A stretch of DNA of 64,000 nucleotides. Source: an alpha proteobacterium SCGC AAA015-N04 (GTDB lineage Bacteria > Pseudomonadota > Alphaproteobacteria > Puniceispirillales > Marisalimonadaceae). Made by a program: the position numbers and the translations under genes. Positions within the stretch are counted from its first letter, which is position 1. Every line of letters begins with the position of its first letter. This document shows, piece after piece, positions 48,274-56,859 of this stretch. Below the pieces are notes generated by a model. The model searched no databases, was not told the origin of the DNA, and worked only from the letters and a program-made list of their open reading frames with translations. Location of the stretch: NCBI GenBank assembly GCA_000383115.1, contig KB910533.1, positions 43,209 through 107,208 of the forward strand. The letters run 5' to 3'.

Positions 48274-49315
48274 TATTTGTCCCAAGTGATTTGGGTCTTT
48301 TCATGCCCTCAATTAAATTAACCATTTCAATCTTTCCCGTAACGTTACCTTTTGAGTTTTCAATTGTAACTGGCTTTGAGGGTGCATCTGACATTATTTG
48401 AAGTATATCCTCTAAAACCATATCTTCTTTGACAGTGGCACCAGAGCTTTTTGTATTTGTTGGTGTCATAATTGACTTTGCTTGAATGACCCTTGCTCTA
48501 TTAATATCTTTTATAAAATCAGATACGTATTCATCTGTAGGGTTCATTATTATTTCTTGAGGATCGCTGTCTTGAACCATGCTTCCATCGCGAAGAATTG
48601 CTATTCTATCTCCAATTTTAAGAGCTTCATCAAGATCATGTGTAATAAATATTATAGTTTTATGTAATTCACTCTGAAGATCTAAAAGTATATTTTGCAT
48701 TTCTGAACGAATTAATGGATCTAAAGCAGAAAAAGCTTCATCCATTAGGAGAATTTCTGCATCTGTTGACAGCGCTCTTGCAAGTCCTACTCTTTGTTGC
48801 ATGCCACCTGACAGTTGTCCTGGATAATATGTTTCGTAACCATCTAAGCCAACTCTTTTAATCCATTTTTGAGCTTTTTCTGACCATTCTTCTTTAGAAA
48901 TATTTTGAATTGCAAGCCCATAACCAACATTTTGTAAAACTGTTTTATGTGGAAATAGAGCAAACTTTTGAAAAACCATAGACATATTATTTTGTCTAAA
49001 TTGAATTAGCTCTTTTTGAGTTAAATTAAGAATGTTTGTGCCGTTAAATAATATTTCACCACTTGTTGGCTCTATTAATCTATTGAGATGTCTTATAAGA
49101 GTTGATTTGCCTGAACCAGAAAGCCCCATTACAACTTGTATTTTTCCTCTGTTAATATCTAGGTTTATATTATTTAATCCGAGAACACAGTTTGACTTCT
49201 CAAGGAGTTCGTCTTTACCCATTCCGTTTTTAACTAAATCGAGTGCGCTTTTATCACCATCTCCAAAAATCTTATAAAGATGGTTTACTTTGATTAATAT
49301 ATCTTCTGAATTCAT
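48263..49315 (-). CDS. proV: glycine betaine/proline-type ABC transporter ATP-binding protein
   Basis: ATPase of an osmolyte importer. 350 residues: Walker A GLSGSGKS (64-71), Q-loop MVFQKFALFPHKTVLQNV near 113, signature LSGGMQQR (168-175), Walker B ILLMDEAFSALDP (188-200), switch His in IIFITHDLDEALKIGD near 217. The C-terminal ~90 residues contain a CBS-like regulatory segment (VLEDILQIMSDAPSKPVTIENSKG), typical of ProV/OpuAA, which senses ionic strength in the OpuA transporter. It follows proW with a 4-base gap. Substrate could be glycine betaine, DMSP or related methylated compounds. Confidence 0.93.
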   Translation of the reverse strand: MNSEDILIKVNHLYKIFGDGDKSALDLVKNGMGKDELLEKSNCVLGLNNINLDINRGKIQVVMGLSGSGKSTLIRHLNRLIEPTSGEILFNGTNILNLTQKELIQFRQNNMSMVFQKFALFPHKTVLQNVGYGLAIQNISKEEWSEKAQKWIKRVGLDGYETYYPGQLSGGMQQRVGLARALSTDAEILLMDEAFSALDPLIRSEMQNILLDLQSELHKTIIFITHDLDEALKIGDRIAILRDGSMVQDSDPQEIIMNPTDEYVSDFIKDINRARVIQAKSIMTPTNTKSSGATVKEDMVLEDILQIMSDAPSKPVTIENSKGNVTGKIEMVNLIEGMKRPKSLGTNITG

Positions 49316-49319
49316 TATA

Positions 49320-50207
49320 TTAATCCTTACCGTTGTTCCTATATTTTTGCATTCTCAGACCGAATTTTTGTGTAACTCTGTCAAAAATAATTGCCAGTAT
49401 AACTATAGCAAGACCATTCATTAATCCCAAAGCTAAATACTGATTTGAAATTGCTCTTAAAACTGGAAGGCCAAGACCTTTAACTCCAATCATAGATGCT
49501 ATTACCACCATTGCTAAGGCCATCATTATTGTTTGATTTACACCAGCAAATATAGTTGGTAAGGCCAATGGCATTTGAACTCCCAATAATTTCTGCCAAT
49601 AATTTGCTCCAAAAGAATCAGCAGCTTCTAACACGTCTTTATCTACTAACCTAATGCCTAAATTGGTTAAACGAACAATTGGTGGAATAGCATAAATACA
49701 TACTGCAATTAATCCAGGAACCTTGCCAATACCTAAAAGCATCACAACCGGTATTAAATACACAAAACTAGGAATTGTTTGCATAACGTCTAAAATAGGA
49801 ACTATTGCAGCTTGAACTTTATTACTTCTCGCCATAGCAATACCCAGTGGTATACCAATTGCTATACATAGGAATGTGGCAACAAGTATAATGGCTAATG
49901 TTGACATTGTGTCTTCCCACATACCGAAATACCCAATCAACATAAAACTCAAAAAAGTTCCAACAACTATTAATATGGATCTTGAGCCTATCCAAGCAAG
50001 TAAGAGAATACTAAATATTATAATAGGCCAAGGGGTATTAATAAAAAGCTTCTCAAACCATACTAAGAACATCAGTAATGGTTCAAAAAATTCTTCAATG
50101 CCTTGGCCATAAGTTCTTGAAAAATCAGTGAATGCAAAATCTACAGTTTTCTTAAACTCTCTTAGATCAGATCTGCTCATGTCAGGGAAATTAAAAAACC
50201 AATCCAT
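49320..50207 (-). CDS. proW: glycine betaine/proline-type ABC transporter permease
   Basis: Membrane subunit of the importer, 295 residues. The N-terminal ~60 residues are cytosolic or amphipathic, then about six or seven hydrophobic segments from residue 60. The ABC-contacting EAA-like loop is DVLEAADSFGANYWQKLLGVQMPLALPTIFAGVNQ near 205-238, with G-x-x-Y and the conserved Pro pair. The start ATG follows a hairpin terminator that separates it from proX. Together with proV and proX it makes a complete importer. Confidence 0.93.
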   Translation of the reverse strand: MDWFFNFPDMSRSDLREFKKTVDFAFTDFSRTYGQGIEEFFEPLLMFLVWFEKLFINTPWPIIIFSILLLAWIGSRSILIVVGTFLSFMLIGYFGMWEDTMSTLAIILVATFLCIAIGIPLGIAMARSNKVQAAIVPILDVMQTIPSFVYLIPVVMLLGIGKVPGLIAVCIYAIPPIVRLTNLGIRLVDKDVLEAADSFGANYWQKLLGVQMPLALPTIFAGVNQTIMMALAMVVIASMIGVKGLGLPVLRAISNQYLALGLMNGLAIVILAIIFDRVTQKFGLRMQKYRNNGKD

Positions 50208-50223
50208 TTTGCATTCCTAAGGT

Positions 50224-50261
50224 AAAAAAATAATCACTACCTCCATTTAAAGGTAGTGATT
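50224..50261 (-). terminator. hairpin terminator/attenuator between proX and proW
   Basis: A perfect 11-bp inverted repeat, AATCACTACCT at 50232-50242 and AGGTAGTGATT at 50251-50261, with an 8-base loop. On the minus strand it is followed by a run of seven T (plus A at 50224-50230). It sits just after the proX stop and before proW, so most transcripts should end here and a fraction read through. This would give more binding protein than permease and ATPase, or protect the proX mRNA 3' end. Confidence 0.9.
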
Positions 50262-50278
50262 AAAAAATTTAGTTTTAA

Positions 50279-51295
50279 TTAAAGACCAGCTTTAACTTTT
50301 TTCGCTACGTCTGCAGAAACCCATTTTTCCCAAACGCTTCCGTGCTTTTCTAAAAACTCGAAAGCTGCATCTTTTCCAGATGCTTTTTGTTCAGTCATAA
50401 ACACAAGCATTCCATTCATTATTTCGCCTGGATAAACTCTGTTTGTAATGTAATTCATAGCGACACCGGCATTCTTTTTAAAGTTTGCTGACACTACACT
50501 ATTAACTTCAGACTTAACCCAAGAAGATTTTTGTGGATTTGCACATTCCTTCTCTGGCTTCACTATGCAGTTATCCCAGTTATCTTTGCCACCAAAAGGT
50601 ACACCAAAGTCTAACTTGTGCATTTTATATTTTCCAATCATAGATGTTGGTGACCAGTAATAACCAAACCAATTTTCACCTCTCTCAACAGCCTTCGCCA
50701 TTGAACCATCTAAACCAGCTGCACTTCCTGGATCAACAAGAACCCATCCTTTTTTCTCCATTTCAAAAGCTCTAAAAAGGTTAGCATTAGCTAATTGGCA
50801 ACCCCAACCTGCGGGACACCCAACAAAAGCTCCCTTAGATTTGTCTTCAGAATATGGAAAAAGATCAGGTCTATTTAAAACATCTAAAGCTGTTTTAAGC
50901 TCTGGGTGTTTTTTAATGGTGTGAGGAGGAAGCCACCAACCTTCACCTAAACCAGTAATTGGACCTTTGTTAGCAACAATTAATCTATTTTCACCAACAG
51001 CTTTGTTTAATGGAACTGCGACTGCATTAGCCCAAAGCTCTGGAGCAACATCAGGTGATCCTTTCTCGTTCATCGAGGTAAAAGTAGGCATTGTAGCGCC
51101 TGAAACCAGTTCAACTTCACATCCATAACCTTTTTCTAATATTATCTTATCTACATTAGCCATTAATTCAGCAGATGCCCAATTCATTTCTGCAATAGTG
51201 ACTTTTCCACATGCAGCATTTCCTATTGTAGCCCAACTAAGGCCTACGGCTACGGTTGCTGCCATAGTGAATGCAGCTCCGAATACCCTTCTCAT
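50279..51295 (-). CDS. proX: glycine betaine/methylated-osmolyte ABC transporter substrate-binding protein
   Basis: 338-residue periplasmic binding protein of the OpuAC/ProX family. A signal peptide (1-28, ending IGNAA) precedes CGKVTIAEMNWASAELMANVDKIILEKGYG, the usual first strand and helix. Several Trp residues (MNWAS, EGWWLPP, FGYYWSP, DNWDNC) could form the aromatic cage that holds quaternary ammonium or sulphonium groups, as known for the family. The ribosome-binding site AGGAG is strong. It is first in the operon and is followed by its own terminator. The substrate is not decided by sequence: glycine betaine, proline betaine, choline or DMSP are possible. Confidence 0.92.
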   Translation of the reverse strand: MRRVFGAAFTMAATVAVGLSWATIGNAACGKVTIAEMNWASAELMANVDKIILEKGYGCEVELVSGATMPTFTSMNEKGSPDVAPELWANAVAVPLNKAVGENRLIVANKGPITGLGEGWWLPPHTIKKHPELKTALDVLNRPDLFPYSEDKSKGAFVGCPAGWGCQLANANLFRAFEMEKKGWVLVDPGSAAGLDGSMAKAVERGENWFGYYWSPTSMIGKYKMHKLDFGVPFGGKDNWDNCIVKPEKECANPQKSSWVKSEVNSVVSANFKKNAGVAMNYITNRVYPGEIMNGMLVFMTEQKASGKDAAFEFLEKHGSVWEKWVSADVAKKVKAGL

Positions 51296-51314
51296 TTTAT
51301 TCTCCTGTTTCCGC

Positions 51315-51329
51315 TTGTAATAGTTACAA
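51315..51329. repeat. short inverted repeat in the proX leader
   Basis: TTGTAA-TAG-TTACAA, a perfect 6-base inverted repeat with a 3-base spacer, about 20 bases upstream of the proX ATG. The size and position suit a repressor operator or a small hairpin covering the ribosome-binding site region. No named regulator motif is recognised. Confidence 0.35.
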
Positions 51330-51425
51330 ACCTTGATTGATTAAAATTAAAGTAAGTTGAATTAAAAATTCAAGAATCATAATAACAATAAAATCCTATA
51401 AAAAGCAAATTTCACTATTAAAAAA

Positions 51426-51469
51426 ATTAGAGTAAAATTTATTAGCCAAGATTATTAGAGTAAAAATTT
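51426..51469. repeat. direct repeat pair upstream of proX
   Basis: ATTAGAGTAAAATTT at 51426-51440 and ATTAGAGTAAAAATTT at 51454-51469, starting 28 bases apart (close to three helical turns), lie in the gap between divergent proX and the unknown membrane protein. Two like-facing copies at this spacing could be a tandem regulator site serving either promoter. In such AT-rich DNA a chance repeat is possible. Confidence 0.35.
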
Positions 51470-51528
51470 GTTTTGATTTATTATTTATTTATTTATAATT
51501 AAAAAAATTAATTTATTATTAATGTAAT

Positions 51529-52071
51529 ATGTTTGTCGATTCTACACCGTTTATAATTGCGTTAGTTGTTACATTTGTTTTTATGATATGTGTTGCCATT
51601 TGGAATAGCATAAATGCACCACCTCCTCCACAAAAGGCTCCTCCTATAGAGCCCGGGCCATCCAGAACAAGAGAAATTTTAGCACGATTTAGCGAATTTT
51701 ATAATAATCTAGATCCTCAGGGCGAAATGATATTTGACTCTGGTATTTTACCAGATCCAAAACAACATATCATTCATGCGCTGTATGTTGGATTTGACGA
51801 AAGTGAGAATGAAGATGAGAGATCTGCTATTGAAAGAGGCCTTAGAGCCATAGTAATATTTCAAGAAAGAGTTGGAGAAATGCCTATAAAGAGAGACGTT
51901 ACAGAAACAGATAAAATACTAGAAGAAATTAATATAAAAAGAGAAGATGAAGATTTTAATAAAAATGTTAATTTATTAGATGAAGAAGAATTCAATAAAT
52001 TTTCAACTTTGAGAGATCAAGAACTAGAAGTGCATTTTTCACACTTAAAAATAGAAACCACTGAAGAATAG
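51529..52071 (+). CDS. membrane-anchored protein of unknown function
   Basis: 180-residue protein that I cannot assign to a named family. One N-terminal membrane segment (about 8-28, FIIALVVTFVFMICVAIW) is followed by a proline-rich stretch (PPPPQKAPPIEPGP, 33-46). The rest is cytosolic, mostly helical and acidic, with Glu/Asp-rich C-terminal 60 residues. It is divergent from proX across 233 bases and lies 9 bases upstream of an alpha/beta hydrolase, so those two are probably co-transcribed. No clear ribosome-binding site precedes the ATG. Confidence 0.7.
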   Translation: MFVDSTPFIIALVVTFVFMICVAIWNSINAPPPPQKAPPIEPGPSRTREILARFSEFYNNLDPQGEMIFDSGILPDPKQHIIHALYVGFDESENEDERSAIERGLRAIVIFQERVGEMPIKRDVTETDKILEEINIKREDEDFNKNVNLLDEEEFNKFSTLRDQELEVHFSHLKIETTEE

Positions 52072-52080
52072 GAAATTTGT

Positions 52081-52893
52081 ATGTCCATATTTAAGATTGA
52101 TGATAATAATGAACTTTACTATGAATATGTAGAACCAAAGGATGGAGGTTATACTTGCGTTTTTGTTAATGCTTTGACTGGTGATTTGTCTACATGGAAT
52201 GGTTCTATTGGTAAGAATTTAATGAAAAATAATGATGGTTACTTAGTTTACAACTTTAGAGGACAGTCACAGAGCAAATTTGATCGTAATCTAGAATTAA
52301 ATGATGATGTTATAATTAATGATTTAATTAATTTGGTAAATTTTATAAAGCCTGAAAATAAAGTATTTATTGGTTTGTCTATAGGAGGCTTATATGCTGC
52401 TAAGTCTTTGTTAAAGGGTATACAAGCAAAAGGTTTGGTTTTAATAAATACTCTAAGAAAACCAAGCGAAAGACTAAATTGGATAAACAATGCAATGGCT
52501 AATGCAGTAAGATTTGGTGGAACTTCCCTTATTCTAGACATGGTATTGCCGATGTTAGCATCACCCAAGTTTCTATCCACAATGAAAAACAACGCTCTTA
52601 AATACGAGAATTATCTGGGGTTAGATGATTACGATGGTATAACGAAACTAATGCATGGTGGATATACAACAAATTGGGATTTTGATTGGGCAAAACTCGA
52701 ACTACCTGTATTAATAATGTCAGGTCACTATGATAAAGTTTTCAGAATTGAAGAAGATATAAATGACCTAATTAAAAGTGTAAAAAATGTTAGAAGAATT
52801 GAGGTTCCAGAATGTGGTCACTTAATACCTGTTGAAGATCCAGAATTATTTTCATATCATCTAAATGGTTTTTTGCAGTCATTAAAAACGTAG
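52081..52893 (+). CDS. alpha/beta-hydrolase fold protein
   Basis: 270-residue serine hydrolase-like protein. The nucleophile elbow is FIGLSIGGL (Ser100), the acid Asp218 is in MSGHYDKVF, and His247 is in VPECGHLIPVEDP, so the catalytic triad is complete. The oxyanion region has NALTGDLSTWN near 30-40. Similar sequences include esterases, enol-lactonases and dehalogenase-like enzymes; the substrate is unknown. It follows the membrane protein at 51529 after 9 bases and ends 2 bases before a convergent methyltransferase. Confidence 0.82.
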   Translation: MSIFKIDDNNELYYEYVEPKDGGYTCVFVNALTGDLSTWNGSIGKNLMKNNDGYLVYNFRGQSQSKFDRNLELNDDVIINDLINLVNFIKPENKVFIGLSIGGLYAAKSLLKGIQAKGLVLINTLRKPSERLNWINNAMANAVRFGGTSLILDMVLPMLASPKFLSTMKNNALKYENYLGLDDYDGITKLMHGGYTTNWDFDWAKLELPVLIMSGHYDKVFRIEEDINDLIKSVKNVRRIEVPECGHLIPVEDPELFSYHLNGFLQSLKT

Positions 52894-52895
52894 GG

Positions 52896-53543
52896 TCATC
52901 TTTTTAGAATTACCGTAATGTCTTCGTTAAGCATATAATGTTTTATAATGATGGGTTTGCAAAAATTTTCCTCGCACATTTTTTTTATCCAGGATAATTC
53001 GGTGTAATAAAGATATTTATGTATTGTTCGTTTTTCTCTAATCAAACAGTTAAAGATCATCCCTTTTTTTGCAAAATTCCAATTTAATTTGAGATTTTTA
53101 ATAATATAGTTCTCCCACAAATTTATGTTATTTGTTGGTGCTAAATTATATGTCCCTGACATGACCACATAATCTATGTTTTTGAAAGGAAATGAGCCTA
53201 TAGCAAATTTAACATTTTCAAAATCTTTATTTTCATTACAAAACCGAATTAATTTCTTATTAATATCAAACCCTTGATATTGAATTCTCCCATTTAAGTT
53301 TCTCTCTATAATTATTTCGTATAATCTTCCATAACCACAACCAATATCCGCAATTGAGAATTTGCCATTTTTTGAATTGTTTAATATTTTATTTAAAATT
53401 ATATTTAATCTAAGATCTTGTGATAATTTACTGTTCCAAAATACTCCTTTAGGGGTATTATTATAATTATTAAAGCGATTATCATAAATGTTAGATATTT
53501 TCTTGTTTAAAAATTTATAAATAAGTGATTTTATTAAGGTCAT
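52896..53543 (-). CDS. class I SAM-dependent methyltransferase
   Basis: 215-residue methyltransferase. Motif I is FSIADIGCGYGRLYEII (62-78, G-x-G-x-G), followed by an acidic strand IQYQGFDINKKLIRFC near 92-107 and motif IV-like NIDYVVMSGTYNLAP near 122-136. The target is not evident: no HTH, RNA-binding or lipid-specific segment is seen. The neighbours are a hydrolase (convergent) and purT (divergent, 52-base gap). Confidence 0.8.
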   Translation of the reverse strand: MTLIKSLIYKFLNKKISNIYDNRFNNYNNTPKGVFWNSKLSQDLRLNIILNKILNNSKNGKFSIADIGCGYGRLYEIIIERNLNGRIQYQGFDINKKLIRFCNENKDFENVKFAIGSFPFKNIDYVVMSGTYNLAPTNNINLWENYIIKNLKLNWNFAKKGMIFNCLIREKRTIHKYLYYTELSWIKKMCEENFCKPIIIKHYMLNEDITVILKR

Positions 53544-53595
53544 TTAATTATTTTAAGTTAGAAAATAGTCAATTCAAACTTAAAAAGGTTAATAT

Positions 53596-54735
53596 ATGAA
53601 AAGAATATTACTGTTGGGTAGTGGTGAATTAGGTAAAGAACTAACAATTAGTCTTAAAAGAATTGGTTGTTACGTGACAGCTTGTGATGCATATGAAAAT
53701 GCTCCTGCTATGCAGGTTAGTGATAAAAATGAAGTGTTTAATATGCTTGATCAAGATAAACTAAATCAAGTTATTGATAAACATAAACCCGATTTTATTG
53801 TACCTGAGGTTGAAGCTATTGATACAAATGTATTGCTTAAAGCTGAAAAAAGGGGTTTTAATGTAATACCCTCCGCAAAAGCTGTAAATTTAACTATGAA
53901 TAGAGATAAAATAAGAGATAGAGCAAAGCTTTTAGGATTAAAAACTGCTAATTATGCATATGCAGAAACTGAAGAGGAATTAATTTTTGAGGCCAATAAA
54001 ATTGGCACAAAGGTAGCTGTTAAACCGGTTATGAGTTCATCTGGCAAGGGCCAGAGTTATGCAAACTCAAAGAATGAATTGAAGGTGTCCTGGAAATATG
54101 CTCTAGAAGGCATGAGAGGAAACAGGAAACGTGTAATAGTTGAGGAGTTCATTGATTTTCAATATGAAATAACTCTTTTAACAATTTTAGAAAAATCTGG
54201 GAAAGTAACATTTTGTAATCCAATTGGACATTTTCAAAAAAGGGGTGATTATCAGTATAGCTGGCAGCCTGCTGATTGTTCTAAAGACGTTATCAAAAAA
54301 GCACAAAAAGCCGCCAAAAAAATGGTTTTAGATCTTGGTGGATCAGGTATATTTGGGGTTGAGTTTTTCATTGACAAAAAGGATGATGTAATTTTCAGCG
54401 AATTAAGCCCTCGACCACATGATACCGGTATGGTAACTATGTTTACCCAAAATTATAGTCAGTTTGATATACATGCTAGGGTTTTGCTGGGAATGCCTTT
54501 GCCAGAAATTAAAATATTACAACCTGGTGCTAGTCATGTCATTTTGGCAGGAATAAATGCCTCTGGAGACTATTTGATTGAAGGTATAGAAAAAGCGTTA
54601 GAAGACAAAAATGTAGATTATAGAATTTTCGGCAAACCAACTTTAAAATCATATCGACGAATGGGTGTTATCTTAGCACCAACTTTAGAAGAAGCCAAAA
54701 AGGCGGCAAAGAAAATTACTGTAAAGTCAATATAA
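53596..54735 (+). CDS. purT: formate-dependent phosphoribosylglycinamide formyltransferase PurT
   Basis: ATP-grasp enzyme that makes formyl-GAR from GAR, formate and ATP in purine synthesis, independent of formyl-tetrahydrofolate. 379 residues: ILLLGSGELGKELTISLKRIG at the N-terminus, PEVEAIDTNVLLKAE near 72, AVKPVMSSSGKGQSYANS near 142, FGVEFFIDKKDDVIFSELSPRPHDTGMVT near 260-290, with the metal-binding Glu and Asn-equivalent, and C-terminal GKPTLKSYRRMGV. Its substrate formate can arise from one-carbon oxidation, which fits the MTHFR- and DmdA-like genes next door. The end of metF lies 29 bases away on the other strand. Confidence 0.95.
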   Translation: MKRILLLGSGELGKELTISLKRIGCYVTACDAYENAPAMQVSDKNEVFNMLDQDKLNQVIDKHKPDFIVPEVEAIDTNVLLKAEKRGFNVIPSAKAVNLTMNRDKIRDRAKLLGLKTANYAYAETEEELIFEANKIGTKVAVKPVMSSSGKGQSYANSKNELKVSWKYALEGMRGNRKRVIVEEFIDFQYEITLLTILEKSGKVTFCNPIGHFQKRGDYQYSWQPADCSKDVIKKAQKAAKKMVLDLGGSGIFGVEFFIDKKDDVIFSELSPRPHDTGMVTMFTQNYSQFDIHARVLLGMPLPEIKILQPGASHVILAGINASGDYLIEGIEKALEDKNVDYRIFGKPTLKSYRRMGVILAPTLEEAKKAAKKITVKSI

Positions 54736-54764
54736 CTAGTATACCTAAATCTATAGCTCATTAA

Positions 54765-55655
54765 TTATTTAAATTCTGAGATTACAGTTGCTATATCTTT
54801 TTCTTGTTTATAACCCATCAAATGAACTCCACTTACACCGCGTATTGATTTGTATTTTTCAACTAATTCGATACATATTTTTATACCTTCCAAACTTTCA
54901 TTATTAGATTGTTCAATCCTATCAATTATATTTTCGGGTATATTAATACCAAATAGATTTTTATTCATCCATCGGGCACTTTTAGCAGATTTTATTACCC
55001 CTAATCCAATGATAAAATATGCTTTGTTAGTGATTTCTAGCTTATTTAATTTAAACATATAATTTTTTAATAAATTTTCATCAAAAGCGTATTGAGTTTG
55101 AAAAAACTCAACACCGGCATCTATCTTTTTTCTTAAATTTAACCCATCAAAATCATCTGTAATTTTAAATGGGGTGTCAGCCCCACCAATAAAAAATTCT
55201 GGTGCATCATCAATCTTTCTTCCAGAAGGATACATCCCATTAATTTTTATTTCGTGAGCAGTTTTTAATAGACCAATTGTATCTAGATCTCTTACTTCCT
55301 TGGTATCTGGTTGATCTCCACTTCTTACCTCGTCACCATACAAACAAAGAATATTTGGAATATCCAATGCCCATCCACCAAGTAGGTCACCTTGAATTGC
55401 AAGTCTATTTCTATCTCTTGTAGTAAATTGTAAAATAGGCTCAATACCTTCTCTAGCAAGAATTGCAGCTGTAGCTAGCGCTGACATATGAGATTTTGCA
55501 CCCGCTCCATCTGTTACATTTATTGCGTCAGCCAAACATTCTAAACATTTTACTCTTTCAGTAATAATATTTTTATTTCCAGAATCTGGTGGAGATGTTT
55601 CGGCAGTAAAAACAAATTTATTGTCTTTGAGTAATTTTCTTAATTTACTTTTCAT
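54765..55655 (-). CDS. methylenetetrahydrofolate reductase-like protein
   Basis: 296-residue TIM-barrel protein of the MTHFR (MetF) family, interconverting 5-methyl- and 5,10-methylene-tetrahydrofolate. The catalytic Glu lies in FVFTAETSPPD (16-24), INVTDGAGAKSHMSALATAA binds the folate/FAD side, ILQFTTRDRNRLAIQGDLLG is a conserved flavin strand, ILCLYGDE near 103, and FFQTQYAFDENLL near 188. This branch is shorter than E. coli MetF variants and in marine bacteria is often near dmdA. It is divergent from the DmdA-like gene with 51 bases between starts, so they may share a promoter region. It may run in the oxidative direction; that is inference. Confidence 0.88.
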   Translation of the reverse strand: MKSKLRKLLKDNKFVFTAETSPPDSGNKNIITERVKCLECLADAINVTDGAGAKSHMSALATAAILAREGIEPILQFTTRDRNRLAIQGDLLGGWALDIPNILCLYGDEVRSGDQPDTKEVRDLDTIGLLKTAHEIKINGMYPSGRKIDDAPEFFIGGADTPFKITDDFDGLNLRKKIDAGVEFFQTQYAFDENLLKNYMFKLNKLEITNKAYFIIGLGVIKSAKSARWMNKNLFGINIPENIIDRIEQSNNESLEGIKICIELVEKYKSIRGVSGVHLMGYKQEKDIATVISEFK

Positions 55656-55706
55656 AAAAAATATCCAATGTATTGTTTAAATATTGTTTAATTGGGGTAT
55701 GAACAA

Positions 55707-56810
55707 ATGTCTAATGATTTTTTAATTAGCACATCTAATAGGATTAAAAGGACTCCTTTTACTTCCCGAAATGAAAAGGCAGGTGTTAAAAAATATAGTG
55801 TGTATAACAACACTCTTCTTCCCACAGTTTTTAAATCATTAAAAAATGACTATTTTCATTTAATAAAAAATGTCCAGTTATGGGATGTTTGTGCACAAAG
55901 AGTGATTGAAGTTAAAGGCAGAAAATCTTTGTCATTAATGCAACATCTTTTCTGTAGAGATTTCTCCACCATTTCTCCTGGTAAAGCATATTATGCACCA
56001 ATAGTTAATTTTGAAGGGGGTTTGTTAAATGATCCAGTTGTTTTTTGCATTGCTATGAATCATTTCTTAATTTCTTTATCTGACTCAGATTTATTTAATT
56101 GGATTTCAGCAATAAATAATTCAAAAGAATTTTATTCTCAAGTAAGAGAAACGGATATACTAACAATTGCTATTCAAGGACCAAAATCTGAAAATTTAAC
56201 CGCATCAATTTTTGGTGAGAAAATTAAATCTTTAAAAAATTTCAACTTTATCAAAATTATATTTAATAAAGAAGAAATCATAATATCAAAAACAGGATAC
56301 AGCAAACAATCTGGTTATGAAATTTTGTTAACCAATGCCAACAATGGAAGAATTTTGTGGGATCTAATAATTGAAAAAGGTAAAGAGTTTAACATTAGAG
56401 TCGGGTGTCCAAATATGATTGAGAGGGTAGAGAATAATCTTCTTAGTTATGGAAATGAAATGACAAATAAAGATACGCCATATGATTGTGGTTTAGAGAG
56501 TTTTTGTAATCTTGATAAGGATAATGATTTCATTGGAAAATATGCGCTATTAAAACATAAACAGTTTGGGTCTAAAAAAAATATATATAAAATTCAATTC
56601 AATTTAAAAAGTGAAGATAAATCTGTTTTTTATAATAATCTTCCTGTTTTTAAAAAAGATTTAGAAATTGCAAGAGCAACTTCGATTGTTTGGTCGCCTA
56701 AATATGCTAAATATGTTGGTTTTCTAATTGCACCAAAAAGCATCATGAATAATCTAAATGATTATTACGTTCTAGATAAAGTAAATTTTGAATTATCAAA
56801 CATGACTTGA
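55707..56810 (+). CDS. dmdA: DmdA-like GcvT-family tetrahydrofolate methyltransferase (putative DMSP demethylase)
   Basis: About 367 residues, the length of DmdA (P. ubique protein is 369). DmdA moves a methyl from DMSP to tetrahydrofolate. Features shared with DmdA as I recall it: NRIKRTPFTSRNEKAGVK (11-28), YSVYNNTLLP, VQLWDVCAQR, YYAPIVNFEGGLLNDPV near 95-112, ISLSDSDL, AIQGPKSENL, SKTGYSKQSGYEI, GCPNMIERVENNLLSYGNEM and NKDTPYDCGLE. I use the ATG at 55707 with GGGG upstream; an in-frame TTG lies at 55692. A related paralogue acting on another methylated compound cannot be excluded. Confidence 0.82.
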   Translation: MSNDFLISTSNRIKRTPFTSRNEKAGVKKYSVYNNTLLPTVFKSLKNDYFHLIKNVQLWDVCAQRVIEVKGRKSLSLMQHLFCRDFSTISPGKAYYAPIVNFEGGLLNDPVVFCIAMNHFLISLSDSDLFNWISAINNSKEFYSQVRETDILTIAIQGPKSENLTASIFGEKIKSLKNFNFIKIIFNKEEIIISKTGYSKQSGYEILLTNANNGRILWDLIIEKGKEFNIRVGCPNMIERVENNLLSYGNEMTNKDTPYDCGLESFCNLDKDNDFIGKYALLKHKQFGSKKNIYKIQFNLKSEDKSVFYNNLPVFKKDLEIARATSIVWSPKYAKYVGFLIAPKSIMNNLNDYYVLDKVNFELSNMT

Positions 56811-56859
56811 GAACGATAATATAATTTTTGGGATGAGAGAAGAATTAATCAATCCTTTA

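Noticed and set aside
52983..52992. TTATCCAGG in the methyltransferase gene as a DnaA box
   Set aside because: A single two-mismatch copy inside a coding region with no partner boxes.
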